NCBI GenBank assembly: GCA_965204565.1
Contig: CBDBEU010000004.1
Span: 496,001 to 560,000, forward strand
DNA from: CBDBEU01 sp965204565
Lineage (GTDB): Bacteria; Pseudomonadota; Alphaproteobacteria; Rhizobiales; TMED25
Length of the DNA: 64,000 nt
Direction: 5' to 3'
Shown: positions 8,360 through 17,826 of the stretch, one piece after another
Position numbering within the stretch: position 1 is the stretch's first letter
How the letters are laid out: every line of letters begins with the position of its first letter
Made by a program: the position numbers and the translations under genes
The notes under the pieces: model-generated
The model's input: only the letters and a program-made list of their open reading frames with translations
Told to the model about the DNA's origin: nothing
Databases searched by the model: none

Positions 8360-10405
8360 TTACGCTGCGCGAACCTCCAGAACATTGTCCGCCAACCGCC
8401 CGGTGAGTTCGGCCAGATGGTCGAATTTGTAGGAGAATGTTCCCACACCGGCAGTTGCCGAGCGCAACTCGATAATCAGATCCTGCAATTCCGATTCCGG
8501 CAGATTGGCATGGACGACATCCCATCCGGCCCAGTCAGGCCGCGCGTCAAATCCCAGAATCTGGCCGCGCCGCGAGGACACAATGGCATTGACCTTTGGC
8601 GTTGCTTCGGACGGGATCACGACCTCGACCTCGACAATCGGCTCCAGCAGCACCGGCTGACACTGGGGCATGCCCTCGCTCATGCCGATGCGCCCGGCGG
8701 TGCGGAAGGCCATGTCGGAGGAATCGACCGAATGGTATGACCCGTCGGTCAGCGTCACCGCCACATCGACTACGGTAAAGCCCAAGGGACCGGTGGTCAG
8801 ATAATCGCGCACACCGGCCTCGACCGATGGGATATACTGCTTGGGCACCACGCCGCCGGTAATGGTGTCGTTGAACTCGATGCCGCTCCCGCGCGGCAGC
8901 GGCTTGATATCGAGCACCACGTCGCCGAACTGTCCATGGCCGCCGGACTGCTTCTTGTGCCGGCCGCGCTGGGTGACCGATTTGCGGATGGTCTCCTTGT
9001 AGGGAATGCGCCGCGGTTCGGTGGAAGCTGCGACGCCGTATTTGTGCGTCAGACGCTCCAGCGCCACACGCAGATGCATCTCTCCTTGTCCCCGAAGCAC
9101 CATTTCATGGGTGTCCTGGTTGTGCTCCAGCGAGATTGAGGGATCTTCCTCGATGATCTTAGCAAGCGCGGTGGAGAGTTTCACATCGTCCTTCTTTTCC
9201 GCAGCCGCGATCGCCATGCCATAGACCGGCGGCGGCGGCGCGACATTGGCGAGCTGGGCGGTTTCGCCCTTTGCGCTTGAGACGGTCTCGCCGGTGCGGG
9301 TCGATTCCATGCGCCCCAGCGCCACGCAAGAGCCCACCGGCGCCTCACCAAGCTTGGAGGGCTCCTGGCCGAACAGTGAAAAGACGCCGGCAACACGCTC
9401 ATCATCGCCCGAGGTGCCGTAGAGCACCGCGCTATCCTTCAGCGTGCCAGACAGAACGCGCGCCAATGACAGCTTGCCGCCATGGGTGGTGTGAAAGGTT
9501 TTCATGATCTGGGCGGTGGTCTCGGCGGTCTGGTCAAGGCCGAGGCGTGCCGCGGTCTGGGCAATGCCGCCGGTCTCGTGGCGCAGCGCCTTCATCAAAC
9601 GCAGCAGACCGTTGCCGTTTTCGGCTGCGCCGAGAAGTACCGGGCAGATCAGCCCTTCGCGCACATCGGTGACCAGATCGTCGAACACCGTATCGCGCGG
9701 CGGCTCCATGTCCTCAAGCAACTGCTCCATCAGCTTGTCGTCATAATCGGCAAGCTGTTCCAGCATCTGGAAGCGCGCCTCGCTCTTGCGATCGCTCATC
9801 TCTTCGGGAATGTCGATGACTTCGCTCTCGGCGTGCTCGCGATAGACAAAGGCGCGCTCAAGCGCCAGATCAACAAATCCGGTAGCGATATCGTTCTCCC
9901 AAATCGGCACCTGGCGTAAAACCAAGGACACGCTCGAGGCTGGCTGCAATTGGGCCAGAACATCGCGCACCCGGCCTTCCACGGAGTCGATCTTGTTGAG
10001 AAACACAAAGCGCGGGATGCTGAGATCCTCGAGCTTCTTGAGCAGTAGTTGCAAAGCCGGAACCTTTTTCTCGTCAGGTTCGCAGACCACCACCGCGGCA
10101 TCCACCGCCGGTACCACCGCGTCTAGCTCGTGCAGAAACTCAATTGAGCCCGGGCAGTCGACAAAGGTGTATTTGTCACCAAGAAAATCGAGCGAGGCGA
10201 CATTCAACTCAACGCTCATGCCGTGATCGCGCGCCTCCTGCGAGCTGTCGCCGACAGTGTTGCCTTCAGCAACCTTGCCCTGGCGGGTGATCGCGCCAAA
10301 GCGCGCCAACAACGCCTCCATGAGTGTGGTCTTGCCGCTGAGATAGGGTCCAACGAGCGCGATTGTGCGCGGACCCGCAATTCTGCCAGCGCCATTGTCT
10401 GCCAT
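8360..10405 (-). CDS. elongation factor G-like GTPase (EF-G paralogue)
   Basis: A 681-residue translational GTPase of the EF-G family. The P-loop GPYLSGKT is at residues 19-26, G3 is DCPG at 83-86 (DTPG in canonical EF-G) and G4 is NKID at 137-140. EF-G domains II to V follow, ending in FDARPDWAGWDVVHANLPE. The divergent G3, the short length and the lack of rps/tuf neighbours mark it as the second EF-G-like protein found in many alphaproteobacteria, not the main fusA. Its exact role is not established. I start at the ATG at 10405 because GGAGG lies 7 bases upstream; a GTG four codons earlier would overlap that ribosome site. A GC-rich hairpin without a T tract lies just past the stop (about 8317-8340). 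Confidence 0.9.
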   Translation of the reverse strand: MADNGAGRIAGPRTIALVGPYLSGKTTLMEALLARFGAITRQGKVAEGNTVGDSSQEARDHGMSVELNVASLDFLGDKYTFVDCPGSIEFLHELDAVVPAVDAAVVVCEPDEKKVPALQLLLKKLEDLSIPRFVFLNKIDSVEGRVRDVLAQLQPASSVSLVLRQVPIWENDIATGFVDLALERAFVYREHAESEVIDIPEEMSDRKSEARFQMLEQLADYDDKLMEQLLEDMEPPRDTVFDDLVTDVREGLICPVLLGAAENGNGLLRLMKALRHETGGIAQTAARLGLDQTAETTAQIMKTFHTTHGGKLSLARVLSGTLKDSAVLYGTSGDDERVAGVFSLFGQEPSKLGEAPVGSCVALGRMESTRTGETVSSAKGETAQLANVAPPPPVYGMAIAAAEKKDDVKLSTALAKIIEEDPSISLEHNQDTHEMVLRGQGEMHLRVALERLTHKYGVAASTEPRRIPYKETIRKSVTQRGRHKKQSGGHGQFGDVVLDIKPLPRGSGIEFNDTITGGVVPKQYIPSVEAGVRDYLTTGPLGFTVVDVAVTLTDGSYHSVDSSDMAFRTAGRIGMSEGMPQCQPVLLEPIVEVEVVIPSEATPKVNAIVSSRRGQILGFDARPDWAGWDVVHANLPESELQDLIIELRSATAGVGTFSYKFDHLAELTGRLADNVLEVRAA

Positions 10406-10533
10406 TTCCGCCTCCACCTGGTAGCGTGCCTTTTGTCCTTCGTGTCACCGGATGGTCACAAGACTGGCCGTGCGATGCAAGATGAATCGAACCCAAGCCC
10501 GTGACACGGCAAACGCCGTGAGTGCGGCGGTTG

Positions 10534-11736
10534 CTATTTGAGCGTTGAACAGAACCGCTTGATGCGCACGCAAGCCTCTTCCAGCGCCTCGGTGGAGGCG
10601 GCGTAGGAAATGCGGAAATGCGGCGAAAGTCCGAAGGCCGAGCCATGAACCACGGCAACGCCTTCAGACTCCAGAAGGCTGGTGACGAAGCCCTCTTCGG
10701 TCTTGATCTCAGACCCTCCCGGAGGCGTCTTGCCAATGCAGCCGGCGCAGCCTGGATAGACATAAAATGCGCCTTCGGGCGTTGGGCAGTAGATTCCCTC
10801 AGCCTCATTCAGCATCGGCACCACCAGGTCGCGGCGCTCTTTGAAGGTCTTGACCCAGCTCTTCATGAAATCCTGCGGCCCGTTCAACGCCTCCACCGAG
10901 GCCCATTGGCTGATCGATGTCGGGTTGGTGGTCGATTGCGACTGGATGGTGCGCATCGCTTTGATCAGCACTTCGGGCGCGCCGCAATAGCCGATGCGCC
11001 AGCCGGTCATCGAATAGGCCTTGGAGACGCCATTCAAGGTGAGCGTACGTGACTTGAGCGCAGGCTCGATCTCTGCCGGCGTGGAAAAAACGAAATTGTC
11101 GTAGACCAGATGCTCGTAGATATCGTCCGACATCACCCAGACATGCTCGTGGCGCAGCAGCACATCGCACAGCACCCTGAGCTCATCGCGCGTGTAGGCA
11201 GCCCCGCTCGGATTGCAGGGCGAGTTGAAAATCAGCCACTTGGTTTTCGGTGTGATCGCACGCTCAAGCGCGTCGGGCGTCATCTTGAAGCCGGTTGCAG
11301 CGGAGGTATCAACCACCACCGGAGTGCCTCCGCACAACAGCGTGATGTCGGGATAGGAGACCCAATAGGGCGCCGGGATCACCACCTCGTTGCCCGGATT
11401 GATGGTTGACATCAGGGCGTTGAAAATAATTGCCTTGCCGCCCGGCGCGACAGCGACTTCGGCGGTTGAATATTCAAGGTTGTTTTCGCGCTTGAACTTG
11501 TCGGCCACCGCCTGCTTGAGTTCGGGAATGCCGTCGATTGCGGTGTATTTGGTCTCACCGCGCTTCATCGCGGCCACCGCTGCGCCTTTGATGTGGTCGG
11601 GGGTGTCGAAATCCGGTTCACCGGCGCCGAGCCCGATAACGTCGCGTCCGGCGGCCTGTAACTCGCGCGCCTTCTGGGTTACCGCGATGGTGGGAGAGGG
11701 CTTGATGCGCTGGATCGAGCTCGAAAGAAAGGTCAT
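10534..11736 (-). CDS. aatA: pyridoxal-phosphate aspartate aminotransferase (class I)
   Basis: The 400-residue protein belongs to the subgroup I-gamma aspartate aminotransferases common in rhizobia. It would exchange amino groups between aspartate and 2-oxoglutarate and may also act on prephenate or aromatic acids. The PLP lysine is Lys239 in SKAYSMTGWRIGY. Substrate and cofactor segments GLGAGEPDFDTP, NSPCNPSGA and MSDDIYEHLVYD are present. The ATG at 11736 (MTFLSSSIQRIKPSPT) gives the usual N-terminus; a longer frame to 11802 adds unrelated residues. A dehydrogenase gene ends 38 bp upstream on the same strand, so the two may be cotranscribed. Confidence 0.93.
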   Translation of the reverse strand: MTFLSSSIQRIKPSPTIAVTQKARELQAAGRDVIGLGAGEPDFDTPDHIKGAAVAAMKRGETKYTAIDGIPELKQAVADKFKRENNLEYSTAEVAVAPGGKAIIFNALMSTINPGNEVVIPAPYWVSYPDITLLCGGTPVVVDTSAATGFKMTPDALERAITPKTKWLIFNSPCNPSGAAYTRDELRVLCDVLLRHEHVWVMSDDIYEHLVYDNFVFSTPAEIEPALKSRTLTLNGVSKAYSMTGWRIGYCGAPEVLIKAMRTIQSQSTTNPTSISQWASVEALNGPQDFMKSWVKTFKERRDLVVPMLNEAEGIYCPTPEGAFYVYPGCAGCIGKTPPGGSEIKTEEGFVTSLLESEGVAVVHGSAFGLSPHFRISYAASTEALEEACVRIKRFCSTLK

Positions 11737-11773
11737 CTGACCGGCCTTTTCTGAGAGTGCAAAAACGGCTCTA

Positions 11774-12862
11774 CTATACGCTTGAGGCGGCCGCCGGCTC
11801 AAGGGGGCGGGCGACAGAATTCAAACGCTCCATGGCAAGGGCCTTGGCGATCTCGACAGTTGTGGTCCCGGTTTTGGCGGAACGCTTGAAAATCTGCGCC
11901 AAAGTCGCGCCGATGCGTTCAAGGTCAGCCTTGAGTGCGGCAGGGTCAAAGTCCGGGCCTTCATGACCGATGGAAATGACGCCGCCAGCATTGATGGCAT
12001 AGTCGGGCGCATAATGTATGCCGCGCTGCATCAGCCTTTCGCCGTCGTCACCGGTCTCCAGCTGATTGTTGGCCGAGCCGGCGATCGCCTTGGCGCGTAT
12101 TTCGGGGATGGTGCGCGCATTCAGCACCGCCCCCAGCGCGCAGGGACTGAAAATCTCGACCTCGGCAGCGTGGGCGCGCTCCGGTGCGATCACCTCGGCG
12201 CCAAACTGGCTGACTGCGCAGTCAATCGCGTCCTGGCGGATATCGGCAACCACCAGACGCGCACCGGCCTCATGCACATGGCAGGCGAGAGTCATCCCGA
12301 CATTGCCGAGCCCCTGCACCGCGACACCAACACCTGAAAGATCATCACTGCCCAGAGCCTTTGCCGCCGTCGCCTTGATGCCACAAAAAACGCCATAGGC
12401 GGTGTGCGGCGAGGGATCGCCGACACCGCCCTCGGGGATACCGCGCACATGCGGCGTAACGGTGCGCATCAGCTCGATATCGGCCACACCGATGCCGACG
12501 TCCTCAGCTGTCAGGTAACGCCCCTCAAGGCTGTCCAGCGCGCGGGCAAAGGCGAGCAGCAGGGCCGGTGTCTTGTCAGTCCTGGAATCGCCAATGATCA
12601 CCGACTTGCCGCCACCAAGGGAAAGGCCCGCAAGAGCATTCTTGCAGGTCATGGCGCGCGACAGGCGCAGCGCATCATGCAGTGCGGCCTTGTCTGACTC
12701 GTAAGCCCACATGCGGCAACCGCCCAGTCCCGGGCCAAGTCTTGTGTCGTGAATGGAAATGATCGCGTTGAGGCCACAGGTCTCGTCTTCGATCGAGAGA
12801 ACCTGCTCATGGCCGTCAAACGCCGGCTCGCCAGCCACGTCGCCCATGGTGTGAACCCGCAT
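11774..12862 (-). CDS. Leu/Glu/Phe/Val-type amino acid dehydrogenase
   Basis: The 362-residue protein matches the leucine/phenylalanine/valine dehydrogenase branch of the Glu/Leu/Phe/Val family, which oxidatively deaminates amino acids with NAD. Substrate and catalytic lysines are expected in MTCKNALAGL (Lys74) and LGGGKSVI (Lys86). The NAD-binding fold carries VQGLGNVGMTLA near residue 190, and DYAINAGGVIS is a typical C-terminal segment. The ATG at 12862 is preceded by AAGGAG at good spacing. A much longer open frame upstream is the tail of a decayed cupin-like gene read through and is not part of this protein. Substrate specificity cannot be read from the sequence. Confidence 0.88.
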   Translation of the reverse strand: MRVHTMGDVAGEPAFDGHEQVLSIEDETCGLNAIISIHDTRLGPGLGGCRMWAYESDKAALHDALRLSRAMTCKNALAGLSLGGGKSVIIGDSRTDKTPALLLAFARALDSLEGRYLTAEDVGIGVADIELMRTVTPHVRGIPEGGVGDPSPHTAYGVFCGIKATAAKALGSDDLSGVGVAVQGLGNVGMTLACHVHEAGARLVVADIRQDAIDCAVSQFGAEVIAPERAHAAEVEIFSPCALGAVLNARTIPEIRAKAIAGSANNQLETGDDGERLMQRGIHYAPDYAINAGGVISIGHEGPDFDPAALKADLERIGATLAQIFKRSAKTGTTTVEIAKALAMERLNSVARPLEPAAASSV

Positions 12863-12993
12863 CCGCCGCTCCTTTGAGTGCCCGACCGCACCAACGCCCC
12901 AATTGCTGGCGGCGCTGGGCCGGTGCCGGGACCGATTTCGAATCAGCCCAACTGAGACCGAGCATATAGGGAGTGGGAGAGAACCCGAACAGA

Positions 12994-13946
12994 TCAGAAT
13001 TCGGTGCGCAGGCGTTTTGGAATATCGGCAAAGCCACCGCGCGCGCGGATCGACCTTAAAGTCGATAAAGCGCTCGTATTTGCGCTGTTTTTGCACGCCG
13101 GAGAATTTGTAGAAGGCGGCAATGGCGGCCTTGCCCCGGAACACTGGCCCGCTGGTCTGGTGGACAGGATTGGCCACGTCGTGGCGACCCAGAATGCCAT
13201 TGGCATAGTGACAGGCATTAAGAGGCACGGATTTCGGGCAACCAGTGCGCGGTGGTCACCGAAATGTTGAAGCAGTCGAGATTGACCACACGGTGCGGAC
13301 CATTGAGCGGCCAATGCAGCATCTGGCCCGCTTCGAGATCGACAATTGTCGCGTTCTCGTCGAATCGCGGCGAAGTAAGGCATATCCTGCTCGTCGGCCT
13401 CGTTGAGGATGATCTTCTCGATCGCCTCGGGCGTGATGAACGGCGCTTCGATTGGATAGACGAACACGCGCTTGCGCCCGCGGATTTGCCACAGGGACTG
13501 GCCCAGAATATCGGAATGATAGAACACTTGTGCAGTGGGCGAGGACATCAGGATGCCGAAATTGTGCTTGAACGTCTTGAGCCCCGGAACGTTGACCTCG
13601 ACCTCGGAGAAGATCTGCTCGAGCAGCGCGCGATAGGGCTCTGAGACCAGCGTTACCTTGCGCGGATTGAGCCAGATATTGCCGCTCTTGATGGCATTCA
13701 GGACTTCCATGCCAGAGCTGGCGCCAAGATCACCCTCGCGCCAGCTTTCCGCATGATGACCGCTTTCGGCCACCGTCATGGTGTGCAGGTCGTAGTGCTC
13801 GCGCGGAATAGGTCTCAATGAGCTTTGCCCTCTCCTCATCGGTGAACAGCGGCGATTGGTGCAGCCGGTGGCCGATCTGGACGATTTCATTTCCCCAAAT
13901 TGGCGGTTGTGTCGGCGTCCCAGTCAACAAAGATCTTTTCGCTCAT
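12994..13946 (-). pseudogene. cupin-like/JmjC-like domain protein, frameshifted
   Basis: Pieces of one protein occur in order on the minus strand but in different frames: MSEKIFVDWDADTTA, then PPIWGNEIVQIGHRLHQSP, then ESGHHAESWREGD through KHNFGILMSSPTAQVFYHSD and QSLWQIRGRKRVFVYP, then ATIVDLEAGQMLHWPLNG, then GPVFRGKAAIAAFYKFSG, then GGFADIPKRLRTEF and a stop. I count about five frameshifts, near 13900, 13815, 13365, 13220 and 13045. The core looks like a cupin_8/JmjC-like fold of the kind found in iron and 2-oxoglutarate oxygenases. It overlaps the end of the upstream GNAT pseudogene by 23 bp, so the two were probably one operon. Confidence 0.75.
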
Positions 13947-15203
13947 GATTGCTGATCCTTTGCTTGTGAAAGTGGTGTGTGTGAGGTGCGGCCCGTTTGA
14001 TGGTGCCGGCGAGGCCAAGCACACGCGCGGCAAAAGAGGCGCGCAGGGCACCGGGAAGGGCGAGATAGGCCCGTTTCAGTCGTTTGCGCTGGACGGGATT
14101 GTGGACCAGCGAGACGATGCGTCTGACGGCGCTGACAGGAAGGGTGTGGCTGCGGGCGTGGGTGCCGGGCGTTGCCCATTCGGCCTTGTAGCTGTCGGCA
14201 GGCGTTAACAGATCGAGGGTGACGCGGCTGTCGAAAATGTCCGCCAGATGCAGCTTGCCGACCGAATGGCGCGAATGGGCGACATCGAATGCGCCGAAAT
14301 AACCGACCAGACGACCCTCCGAGCCAAAGGCGATCTGGGTTGCGGCAAGGTTGCCGCCAACCCGCAGGACGGAGAAGTGAAGCCACCCGTGCGCGTTGGC
14401 GCGCTGGGCAATATCGGCCATCCAGGCACCGCCATTAGCACGCGCCAGGAAACGCCCGTGCAGTCCGCGCTCGGCCAGCCATTGGCGCTTGAGCTCGATC
14501 GCCCTGGCCGTGTCTTTGGCGATGGCGTCGGGATCGGTGACCAGTCCATAGGCGGGTGCGCCCTGCTCGGACAGTCTGCGGCGGCGGCGCAAGTCCTTGC
14601 GCAAGCTCGAGGGCCGCGAGGCCATGTAGGCGTCGAAATCGGCAAAATTGCCGGTCACTACCTCGTAGCTGGGCTCTTCCTAGCCTGCGCATTTGACCAG
14701 CGGCGCCAGAAATGCCGCAAGATTTGCATCGTCGCGCACAAGATTCAGATGCAGCGCGTCGATGCGTGCGCGTTTCAGCCCGGTCCACATGGCGGTATGC
14801 AGCGGGCGATTATCAGCAAGCGTCTGGTCGACCAGAATATCGCCATACTGGCCGGTGCCGGCGCCCATAGCGATAGGGCCCGGCCAATTCCAGCGTCATG
14901 ATCGCCACCAGATCGCTGCCGCGCCGGACTGTCAGCAGCAAAGGTGCGGCGCCGTTTTGCGCGCCAAAATGCTGCCACCAAACCCACGATCAGTCGAATG
15001 AACAGAAATATTCCGCGCATGGCGCGCGGCTCTCCAGCGCCCTCCATCATCTTCAGGGCGACAAATCCTGACGCATCCTCGATCAGACCCACAGTGAGGC
15101 CGGATGCGGACGGCTCGGCACGTGCCGCCACCGGAGCAAAGGCCGTTCGCGGCAACGCGGTTGCCGCGACTGTCGAATGTGTGAGCCCAGTGGTTTCGTG
15201 CAC
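13924..15203 (-). pseudogene. CelD-type GNAT acetyltransferase, frameshifted and stopped
   Basis: The intact C-terminal part (NFADFDAYMASRPSSLRKDL to the stop at 13924) contains the GNAT-like fold of CelD/BcsL-family proteins (WLHFSVLRVGGNLAATQIAF, FDVAHSRHSVGKLHLADIF). Upstream, LADNRPLHTAMWTGLKRARI ends in an in-frame TAG near 14686. Further pieces (WWQHFGAQNGAAPLLLTVRR, SASGLTVGLIEDASGFVAL) lie in two other frames, so at least three frameshifts and one nonsense change are present. The original start is uncertain; a GTG at 15203 is the best guess. The family is linked in other bacteria to cellulose or polysaccharide gene clusters, but no such cluster is seen here. Confidence 0.75.
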
Positions 15204-15420
15204 CGATGCATCCGCCGCACGGACATCCCCACGTACCGTTGATCCCGCTATGGGACAGCGGTTTGCCTCTACGCTCCGATTGTCCCGGAACGCGATGCGT
15301 GGGTTTGGTCCTCCTCCAGCAAGCAAAGTGCTTGCCAGGGCGGGTTATAGAAATGGCGCGTGAAGCCTCACTCAAACCGATGGTGAGAAAATGGGGTTTT
15401 GCCGAAAGGTAATGGGAAAC

Positions 15421-15449
15421 CAAAAGCGCCGGCGGCAATGCCGCCGGCG
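15421..15449 (-). terminator. intrinsic terminator after the TPR gene
   Basis: CGCCGGCGGC (15427-15436) and GCCGCCGGCG (15440-15449) form a perfect stem with a 3-base loop. Read on the minus strand it is followed by CTTTTG, and it lies about 30 bp past the stop of the TPR gene. Confidence 0.8.
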
Positions 15450-15477
15450 TGTTAGTTCCGCGGAGCTGGCCGGTGTT

Positions 15478-16095
15478 CTAACTCCGCCGCGCCAGATAAC
15501 CGGAAATGGCGGCATCGAGCACGCGATATTCCTCGCATGATGAGCCGCATTCCGCCTTGATCAGGGCAAGCTGGCGGCGCGCCTCATCGATACGGCCGAG
15601 CGCCACATAGCCTTCTCCAAGATAGGACCGTGCGCGGGTGAAATCGGGCCTGAGAGCCAGCGCCTTGTGGTAATAGGCGAGCGCTGCGTCGGTCTCACCC
15701 AGCTTGCGATGGGCAAAGCCCAGATAGTTGAGCACATAAGGATCATCAGACCGGCCAAGCATGTTGAGCGCCGTGATCGCTTGGCGATAGGCACCAGAAT
15801 GAACCAGCACCGCGGCGTCGACGAAATCCGGATCAGCGCCATTCCAGCCGGTCGCCGGAAGCTCCTGTGGCAACTCGCCCGATTTGGGCACGCAGCTCGC
15901 CTCCTTGGTCTCCGGATCAACACTGACTTCAAAGCCATCCGGGCAGTCCAAATTGGAACTAGGGTCACCCGTCCCGGTGGGTTCCGAACTGCCGCCGCCA
16001 CCCATGGCGCTTGCCGGGGCTGCGTGTACCGCGGTCAGCATGACAATGGCGGCAATAGCGCAAAGCCAAACGGAATAGTGTTCAATACGGGTCAT
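15478..16095 (-). CDS. secreted TPR-repeat protein
   Basis: The 205-residue protein begins with a Sec-type signal peptide (basic MTRIEHYS, hydrophobic core, cleavage likely after PASA near residue 30). A glycine-rich linker and a short Cys-containing segment (LDCPDGFEVSVD, then ASCVPKSG) follow. From about residue 90 there are two or three tetratricopeptide repeats (DPYVLNYLGFAHRKLGETDA, then LAYYHKALALRPDFTRARSY). The C-terminus holds two more cysteines (AECGSSCEEY). This is an exported protein-interaction module of unknown role, resembling short TPR proteins of other Hyphomicrobiales. It is a single gene with its own terminator. Upstream lies IS debris. Confidence 0.85.
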   Translation of the reverse strand: MTRIEHYSVWLCAIAAIVMLTAVHAAPASAMGGGGSSEPTGTGDPSSNLDCPDGFEVSVDPETKEASCVPKSGELPQELPATGWNGADPDFVDAAVLVHSGAYRQAITALNMLGRSDDPYVLNYLGFAHRKLGETDAALAYYHKALALRPDFTRARSYLGEGYVALGRIDEARRQLALIKAECGSSCEEYRVLDAAISGYLARRS

Positions 16096-16258
16096 GACTC
16101 ATTATCCTATAGAAATATGGCGGCGTACGCGCCCGTGACTCATGCTCGTCAATTCGGACGAGGTGTCGATGCGCACTCTAGCGCGTTTGACGCCTGCCAA
16201 CGAGGGTTTACCAGTCGCGAGCGGTCAAAGCGGCGTGACGGGCCCGGAGCGGAATTTG

Positions 16259-16398
16259 AACCGATATTCACGGGCTGACGTCCATCGTCGAGCTGATATT
16301 GCCTCCACGGGCGGAAATCTGCAACCCCGGACCATCGTCGTGGGGATCGAGGGACATCGAGAACGGTGACGCCAGCGTATATCGCGCCGGGATTGCCG
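16259..16398 (-). repeat. 140-bp block repeated at 49217-49354
   Basis: Read on the minus strand, this block is nearly identical to 49217-49354 on the plus strand (translation around AIYAGVTVL and RPWRQYQL in both). In both places it sits beside IS1380-derived sequence. I do not recognise it as part of a named element; it may be the end of another IS or a scrap of a host gene carried along. Confidence 0.75.
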
Positions 16399-16498
16399 AT
16401 TTCGTCGTCATCAGGACACACCTCGCCCGTGGTTCTTGCCGGACTGCATGACAACCGGACGCGTCACGCCGGCGGTGGCTGCGGCCGAAGTTCGGCGA

Positions 16499-17475
16499 TC
16501 AGCCGCAGGATCTCGGCGAACAGGCCCCCTGGCACCGCGCCCTCGGCCAACCGGGCCAACTGGACTGGAACATGACGTACCGACTGTGTGTGACGATCCT
16601 GATCGGCTTCTCCTTCAGGCCGGTCGGCGACCATCGCCTGACCGCCTCCGGCAGACCCGGCGTCCGCATGAAGTTACCGGAATTGCAGGCGAGCGCATGA
16701 AGCCGGAGCCGCACGGCATTGTTCCGGAACCTCCGGCATGACAGCCGGGTCCGCACAATCGCGTTCCTGCCTTCCTTGATGTGCTGCCCGGCTGTGCCGC
16801 GCCGGTTGCAGAAGGCGACCACGCGCCTGGCAGGGCGGTTCAGCTTGGTGACGATGAAGCCGACGCCCGGATGCCGTTCGACCCTGGCGACGATCCGACG
16901 CTTCTTGTCCCATGAGCCTGCCTGATGGCTGAAGCCGGCATGGGTGCGGATCATATGATCGGGCGAGCGGTCGACGGGTCGGGTCGGAAGACAGGCGATG
17001 CTTTGCCGAAGGATCGCGTCGGCTTTGAGACCGATCGCCGAACTGCCGGATCGCCGAACCGGTTGAACACAAACAGCGGGTGCAGACGAAGTGTCCATTC
17101 CAGGCGGCACCTTCCCGATCGCCATGGAATCCATGTCGAGCACGACGGCCCTGGGCGGATGCCGCGCGTGCACCCGGTCAATCCATTGCCCCGACAGATC
17201 GGTCGGTGCGGGGAGGTTCTCGTCACCGGCAGGGAACTCCGTCTCCAATCGTCCCATCCGGCCGGCGCACGCGGCCTGCCCGGCTACGGCGCGCCCGCCG
17301 ACAATCCATCGCATCGCGGGATCGCGTCCCGGGCGGTCGGCGTCGGTGGTGATTCCGCAACCGTGGAACCCGAGCTTCAGGCGGCGGTCGAAATCGAACC
17401 GAAGAGGCCCGTCAACCGGTTCACCCGCCGGGTTCGCCATATGCCGCGCCCCAAAATGCGCTCAAGACATTGTTT
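16499..17475 (-). mobile_element. IS1380-family element, internally deleted (copy 1)
   Basis: The transposase starts MANPAGEPVDGPLRFDFDRR at about 17440 and stays open for 313 codons. Key stretches fit the IS1380 family: DLSGQWIDRVHARHPPR, VLDMDSMAI, AGSWDKKRRIVARVERHPG, VGFIVTKLNRPARRVVAF, NAVRLRLHALACN. Two internal segments are missing compared with copy 2 (20676-21536): one after GITTDA and one after DSMAIGKVPPGMD, the second with a changed frame. The protein is therefore about 100-150 residues shorter than a full transposase and presumably inactive. The left end lies near CCCCAAAATGCGCTCAAGAC (about 17450-17475), a sequence shared with copy 2. Confidence 0.8.
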
Positions 17476-17826
17476 TCTTGTGACGGAACCAACCGATCAA
17501 TCACATCAATTAATGGAGCCACATGGGAAATGCGGGTTAACTGTACTGCTTCAGACATTCCACGCATTCCGTGACTTTGTGCGATGATCCGAAGCAATCC
17601 CGGGGCAAATTTGCGATTTTCGTATTTTATGCTTTTATTCAATTGGAATTATCGGCACAGGCGGCAAAACCATGGTGGCCAGGCAATTTTTGCCGGGTAG
17701 GGGGGCCAATCGCGGTCAAGCTGTACCGCCTTGCAAACATTGCTGCGGCTCCAACCTTGGGATAATCACCAAGGCTGATGCGACAGTGCCAATGCGCACC
17801 GCCATCGCCATTCGCGATCAGGATTG
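17476..17826. other. gene-free spacer before mnmA
   Basis: About 350 bp between the IS1380 remnant and mnmA. It has patches of lower GC. I see no convincing open frame, RNA gene or terminator. Confidence 0.6.

Noticed and set aside
13229..13946. N-terminal extension of the amino acid dehydrogenase frame and separate small genes here
   Set aside because: The pieces join into one decayed cupin-like protein; the dehydrogenase has its own ribosome site at 12862.
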